The notes under the pieces were generated by a model. That model searched no databases, was not told the origin of the DNA, and saw only the letters and a program-made list of their open reading frames with translations. Shown one piece after another: positions 59,178-64,000 of a stretch of DNA of 64,000 nt; the stretch's first letter is position 1; the number at the start of each line of letters is the position of its first letter. The stretch is from Ectocarpus siliculosus (lineage: Eukaryota > Sar > Phaeophyceae > Ectocarpales > Ectocarpaceae), in contig FN648038.1 in NCBI GenBank assembly GCA_000310025.1, positions 219,126-283,125 on the forward strand. The letters are read 5' to 3'. A program made the translations under genes and the position numbers.

Positions 59178-62100
59178 CTATCCCTTTGTTGGTGCTGCGT
59201 CTGCCCCCCCCCTGCGTATGCGCATGTCAACACGACCCGCCGCCATTGCCGCCAGGAAGCATGCCAAAAAGAAGCCGGCGAGCAGAAGAGGTTCCATCAT
59301 CATTCTTGCTCGGTTGAAGTCGTAGGTCACCTTGTTGATCGGGCGGTGGGGGCGGAGGGAGGGGTGCTCATTCGTACCATGCCCGAAACCAGTTGACCAC
59401 TGGCTACGGATCCCTTTTGAGGTGGACCAGAGGACACGGGGGGGTGCTGTTGACATGCCTGGCTGCCGTCATGCTGGCTACAGGATTATACAGTAGTCTG
59501 AGTTTCAAGATCACCATGCCAAACGAAACACAGGTTTTTTTCGACGCGGGAACGGAGCCTGTCAAATCTGCTACAATGTAGGCTGGGTCTGGTGTCCGCG
59601 TTATTCTCGTGAAAACTCTCACGCGCATCAGAAACCCTACACACCCATACGTACACTTTCTTGTGCTGACTGACCAAACTCCCGATCATCGTGAGCATGA
59701 CAAAACCTCAAGTCGCCCGTGCACGAACACCACAAACACCACATCCATCCCTTCCAGACATGGCCTTTGCAATGACTGTGCAACATAGTTACGAGGCGCC
59801 TGGTAAACAGAAGAAATGCCTTCATCGCGACCGCCCTCTCTCACTGAACACCCACCATCGCGGGTAGCGCGCCTCAGCAACGCGTCTCACCTTCAACATG
59901 ACGTTGTGTTCCTTAACGACGTTCTTCATCTTCATGATCACCACAGGTCTCCCGGAGCCTGTGGTGTCGAGGAAGGTGAAACGCTCCGTTCGCGCCTCCG
60001 AAACGCCCTCGAAGGGGGGGAGCGCAACTATGTTGTGGGCGCCCTCCGGAAGAATAACCTGGTTGGTTGGGGGGGGGGGGGGGGCCCCGGGGACCAACGG
60101 GGGGGGGGACCTATTTGGGACCCCCTTCCCCCGGAACTAAAAATTTCGAAAAAAAAGAAAATGGGGGGGGGACCCAAAACCCAAATACTCCCTTCCCCAA
60201 AAACCAAACCCCACTTCCCCGATTGGATGGGGGATTTTTCCCACATGGGGGCCGGAAAAAAAAAAAAAACTGGCCAGGGTACTTTCGGCCCATTTGGGGG
60301 CCTGGCCCTCCCATTTGGGGGAAATTTTTAACCCCAAAACGTTGCTGTGGGGTTTAAAATTTTNNNNNNNNNNNNNNNNNNNNNNNNNNNNNNNNNNNNN
60401 NNNNNNNNNNNNNNNNNNNNNNNNNNNNNNNNNNNNNNNNNNNNNNNNNNNNNNNNNNNNNNNTAAAAAAAAAAAAATCCTTTCTTCGGGACCCCCTTTT
60501 TTAATAAAAAACCCCCCTTCGGGGGAAGGGCGCTTAAAAAAGGGTTTTAACTTTAAAAAGAAGGTGGTTTTCTTAAAGGAGTTTTTTATTTTTAATAATC
60601 CCCAAAGTTTTCCGGGACCTTGGGGTTTGGAGAAAGGGAAAACCCTCCTTTCGCCCTTCGAAAACCCCTTGAAAGGGGGGGAGGGAAATTTTTTTGGGGG
60701 CCCCTTCCGAAAAAATACCTTGTTTGTTTGGGGGGGGGGGGGGGGCACCGGGCACGAGCGGTGCGGGCGACCTATTTGGGACCGCCTTCGCGCGGAACTA
60801 AGAATTACGAGAAAAATGAACATGGAGGGGGTACGCAGATCCTATATACTCCTATCCCTAAAACCTAAACCCAACTTCCCCGATTGCATGCTGTATTTAT
60901 CCAACATGATGACTGAAAACAAAAAAAAAACTGCCAAGGCTACTTACGGCCTATTTGGTGCACTGTCAGTCCTATTTGGCGGAGATTTTCAGCCACAAAA
61001 CGTTGCTGTGTGGTTGAAAATGTCTCACGGAATGACAGTTCCAGCTCCCACGAAACGCCCCCCACAGCGACCAATCAACGCACCGTCAGCGCCGGGGTTG
61101 CACCGCCTTTTTTTCCCCCTCCTACTGACACGAGTCCTCGGAAAAATCAAGCCTTCTCCTCACCTTCACTGTGAGATCCTCCACCCACACGGAAGGGAAC
61201 GGCGGCCCGAACGGCATCTCGAGGGTGAAGTGCGACCCGGAGTGGCGCAAGCCGGCCTGGTACACAGTACAGCAGCAACAGCGCGAAACGACGCACCACA
61301 ACGTCGCACGGAGCACACGTCAGCGTGGTGTACAGCTGGGGCCGTCACTTAAAAGAGCTACTTAACTCCTTTAGGGCTGGATCGCCTTTTGGGGACACTT
61401 TTTGTCCCCATCTTCTTGCCTGCTTTACCTCGCGAAGAATGGCATGATTGTCTCCTCCTTTGCACTACTCGACCAGGGGGGTTCCAGGGTACGCAGGGAC
61501 GACTCTAGTCTAGTATGGATGCTTTGTAGAGTGGAGGAGTATGAGGGTAATGAACAGGTCGAATCGCGGGGCGATTACGCCGCGGGTTCAACAGCGAAGT
61601 TGCGCCGCGTCTGTCTACCCTTGGGTGGAAAGCGCTACTAGGGGCAAGCGCGGAAGAAGTACCTAGCCCACCGTTGATAGGAGGCACCGAGCAACCTAGG
61701 GCTTGAGTTAGAAGGTCTCGCTTTCCCTCTAGAGAAATATCTTGAAAACCTCCTTTTCGTGACCCGTTTACCACGCTCCCGCCAGTTGCTGTCTATAAAC
61801 CCGATCAAATGTCCCCTCGTATCGAGGGGACAATTGATAGGAATTATAGACAAGAGACGGCTTAAGTGGGAAGGCAGCTTTGCACTTGCACCCAGGGATG
61901 GAACTGTCTGCACCATCGAATCAGCAGGCGTCGTTCGCCCTTTTTCTTACATTTCAGAAATTTCGCAAGAACGCCGAATTTTCTGTGCGTGGTAAGGGTC
62001 GTTCTTATCGACCAATAAAACACGAAAAAAAAAACGAAACCGTGTTTTCTTGAACATATATGGAGGCGTTTTTCCCCGAAAGCGTGAAAAGAAGGAGCCG

Positions 62101-63236
62101 GGTTTTTTTGGGGCTTGCTACTTTCACGAATCCGTGTTTTTGACAGAAGCATCGGACAAGCGCACCGCGGGCGCTGTAACATCACTGAGAACGCTAGAAA
62201 GACCTGCCAGACTCATATCCAGGTCTGGTGTGGAGATGGACAAGCGGCAGAAGCGGCGTTCAGTCCGTTCTTGGCCCAAAACTAGGCATTGCGTGGTGCT
62301 CTCGTCCTCAACTGCTGCTGTTGGTGCTGTTTTTTTTTTTTCAATCACACATAGCAAACACGGAAACAGTAGAACGAGTACAGCAGCAGCACCAAGACCT
62401 CCAACGCGCTGATTCCTTCGGTTCGGCTGTCTATATGATACCATCTCCCGGCGCCGTGCTGCTTCGTGGGTATTGGGTGCTTGGGTGCTGCTCAATAAAG
62501 TGTGTGAGAGACGTGTGCCACCTCACCAAAATGCCGTTGGAAAAAATGCGGCGAGATTATCTGTTTTTGGTCGGACGCATCAACATCAATCCACGGCACC
62601 ACGCAGCAGTAGAGCAACAGGGCCTCCGACACGCTAATTCGTTCGGATTGGCCATCTATATGATGCTGGCCGTCAGCGCGGCTGCCGCCCTATGATTGTT
62701 GAGCTCGTCTACCTTTGGGCAGGTGGTGGTCAAAGATGGGAGTCGCAACCGTGAAACATGAGCTGGCAAACTGAAGAAATCGCAAGCAATACCCAGGTGG
62801 CGACACTCTGCCCTGCGCCTGTTGTTGCTGAAAACTGAAAACAACAGGCCAGGTGGACGGGATCTTTCTAAGTGTGTTGTCCTCTGTGTCGGGTGCTGCT
62901 CATTGCGCTTTCACCGCTGCTCTATGGTGAGCAATACCATGTCAACCTGTTGTGTGTCGAGCAAAACGTGTATTCAGGGAAGGAAACGAACTTTTCGCGA
63001 TGACATCACGATTAGAACAAGCGAAAAATAATCGGATCTTCTTTTCACCGTTCCGTGAAAAAAGGCGTTTTTTTTTCGTTGCGTTAACAATACCCCTAAG
63101 GGGGTTAACGTTGTGGGATAGAGAAACGAGACCTTGCAAACCCGCACCACACCATAGCAAAGCGGCAAGGAGCGGTACCGGAAAAGTGTTTGACGAAAGA
63201 GCGGCAGCAGCCGGAAATAAAAGGGGAAAAAACACG

Positions 63237-63273
<37 letters not shown>

Positions 63274-63817
63274 CGTTCTTCACTCCCGCGCACAAGTTTT
63301 AAGCCTTCACAGGAGTCTTGTTGTCGTGATTGTGTCTCCCACAACGTGCGCACGCGAATATACTGGTACCCCCCGGGGCCACCTCCAGCAAGCGCGGGGG
63401 GGCCAGAAGTGCATACATAATATTGAGTTCCGGGAACAAATCAAAATCTTGAGCACAATGTGGGACACATTTTGTTGGGTAGTGTGGGGCCAGGTCTCCG
63501 GGGGTGGGGGGGGTGTACTCAACTTTTGCATGCCTCAACGGCAAGACCAATGACCACGCGTCGTCGAGAGGACGGAACATTGTTCCCACAGCACCTTTCG
63601 AGGGGTGATATCCAGAGCGCTAACCTCTTCCCTTCAACATACCACTACCTTGGCCTATTCTCTCACCTCGGTGGGGAGGTTGTATCCCTGATACCAGGCG
63701 TTCTTCCACCCTCCGTACATGGGAAACCGTGACAACACGGATAGTTCCACGGCTCCGAGGTTGTGCCGCACCGTAGACGTCGAGATGTTGCCGATGTTAT
63801 CCCGGTAATAGATGTCG
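59178..63817 (-). CDS. OST1: ribophorin I / OST1, oligosaccharyltransferase subunit (3' part, four exons)
   Basis: Ribophorin I is a membrane subunit of the ER oligosaccharyltransferase that N-glycosylates nascent proteins. Exons in the window: 63667-63817 (SDIYYRDNIGNISTS, then RFPMYGGWKNAWYQGYNLP), 61164-61256 (AGLRHSGSHFTLEMPFG ... VEDLTVK), 59891-60058 (VILPEGAHNIVALPPFEGVS, RFTFLDTTGSGRPVV, VVKEHNVMLK) and 59178-59330 (VTYDFNRARMMMEPLLLAGF followed by the transmembrane helix ending GRVDMRI). All junctions are phase 0 and the joined order matches the family exactly. The frame ends soon after the membrane segment, as in yeast Ost1, without the long cytosolic tail of the mammalian protein. 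The N-terminal half lies beyond the right edge. The intron between 60058 and 61164 contains the false duplication described in the findings; the real intron is probably about 460 bp. The poly-C on the coding strand just before exon 59891-60058 is the acceptor's pyrimidine tract. Confidence 0.9.
60085..60729. other. probable assembly artefact: degraded duplicate sequence with N gap
   Basis: 60085-60363 is a smeared copy of about 60746-61024, and 60464-60729 is a smeared copy of about 59803-60068, with 100 N (60364-60463) between them. The smearing replaces bases by their neighbours and lengthens homopolymers, increasing with distance from the 16-nt G run (60069-60084 and 60730-60745). The 228- and 352-codon frames that cross it are not genes. 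Confidence 0.9.
61791..61851. repeat. long imperfect palindrome, about 30-bp arms
   Basis: Arms flank a 3-nt TAT centre at 61820-61822. The inner 9 bp are perfect (GTCCCCTCG with CGAGGGGAC), and about 26 of 30 positions pair overall, out to TGTCTATAA / TTATAGACA. Both strands therefore read a similar peptide. It could extrude as a cruciform, and is more likely a MITE or foldback remnant. It lies in an OST1 intron. Confidence 0.75.
62390..62695. repeat. diverged direct repeat in an OST1 intron
   Basis: CCTCCAACGCGCTGATTCCT and its neighbourhood (about 62398-62445) recur as CCTCCGACACGCTAATTCGT (about 62624-62670). Each is followed by a GGCT/GGCC-ATCTATATGAT segment. The element has a period of about 227 bp and no coding evidence. 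Confidence 0.4.
63237..63274. repeat. (CAA)n microsatellite
   Basis: About twelve consecutive CAA triplets, in an OST1 intron. They create spurious poly-Gln, poly-Thr and poly-Val frames. Confidence 0.9.
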
Positions 63818-64000
63818 CTTTCGTGTGGGTTGCATCAAAAACGCACGGGCAGGAGGGGGGACGTGTCGTCTGACCAACAAAATGCTGTGCAAGATCACCG
63901 CTACAAATAAGCTGCTGGAACAAATGGCTGTATTGGTGGGCGAATAAACAGTTGAAATCGGTTAGGTGCCGTGGAAACGCTAGAGTGCCTCTCGTTTGGG

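Noticed and set aside
60137-61352. Long ORFs of 228 and 352 codons on opposite strands
   Set aside because: They cross 100 N and the smeared duplicate sequence, so they are products of the assembly artefact.
63105-63302. Poly-Val, poly-Thr and poly-Gln frames
   Set aside because: Generated by the CAA microsatellite.
1-64000. CRISPR array, operon or prophage
   Set aside because: No regularly spaced repeats with unique spacers and no bacterial gene organisation. The spliced genes show a eukaryotic nuclear origin.

Overview
Window from a nuclear chromosome of a multicellular eukaryote, most likely a brown alga (Phaeophyceae, plausibly Ectocarpus or a relative). The clearest lineage signal is a run of EsV-1-7 cysteine/histidine repeats at 3.97-4.71 kb, a motif family typical of brown algae and their viruses. 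Other signs are intron-rich genes with introns of roughly 0.1-2.4 kb and GT-AG (twice GC-AG) borders, a short TTAGGG run, tRNA-Phe genes with internal promoter boxes, and N gaps typical of a draft shotgun assembly. No operons, CRISPR arrays or bacterial signals were seen.

Gene models were built by hand by joining exons whose splice phases agree and whose joined product matches a known family. Left to right: 0-15 kb is repeat-rich with no secure intact gene. It holds a frameshifted coding remnant (1.9-2.6 kb), a broken EsV-1-7 gene (4.0-4.7 kb), diverged GGCGGTA-rich repeats (5.2-6.5 kb), coding-like minus-strand fragments (8.9-9.2 kb) and an alanine-rich coiled-coil ORF (9.9-10.3 kb). RRP15 (60S ribosome biogenesis) is complete on the minus strand, 15035-21485, five exons. 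PIGT (GPI transamidase subunit) is complete on the minus strand, 23059-29834, five exons. A divergent start 299 bp away opens a 19-exon plus-strand gene, 30133-40453, for an all-helical protein ending in a U-box-like domain. The last two exons of an unidentified gene lie at 41357-41702. A plastid-targeted FemAB-like (DUF482/PF04339) acyltransferase-fold gene, 11 exons, fills 42071-52760 on the plus strand and converges on a single-exon mTERF gene (53891-55372, minus). Two identical, divergently oriented tRNA-Phe(GAA) genes lie at 56.9 and 57.6 kb. The right end carries the 3' half of OST1/ribophorin I (59178-63817, minus), whose 5' exons lie beyond the window.

The genes are housekeeping or organellar and do not form a single pathway. 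PIGT and OST1 both act in the ER membrane, RRP15 in the nucleolus, and mTERF and the DUF482 protein probably in organelles.

The most useful observations are: a false duplication created by the assembly on both sides of a poly-G tract inside OST1 (60.07-60.75 kb); an EsV-1-7 gene broken by one stop codon and a 7-bp deletion; two GC-AG introns; a probable 1-nt frameshift in the U-box gene; a splice-phase mismatch in the DUF482 gene; and several palindromes and MITE-like elements in introns and intergenic DNA.
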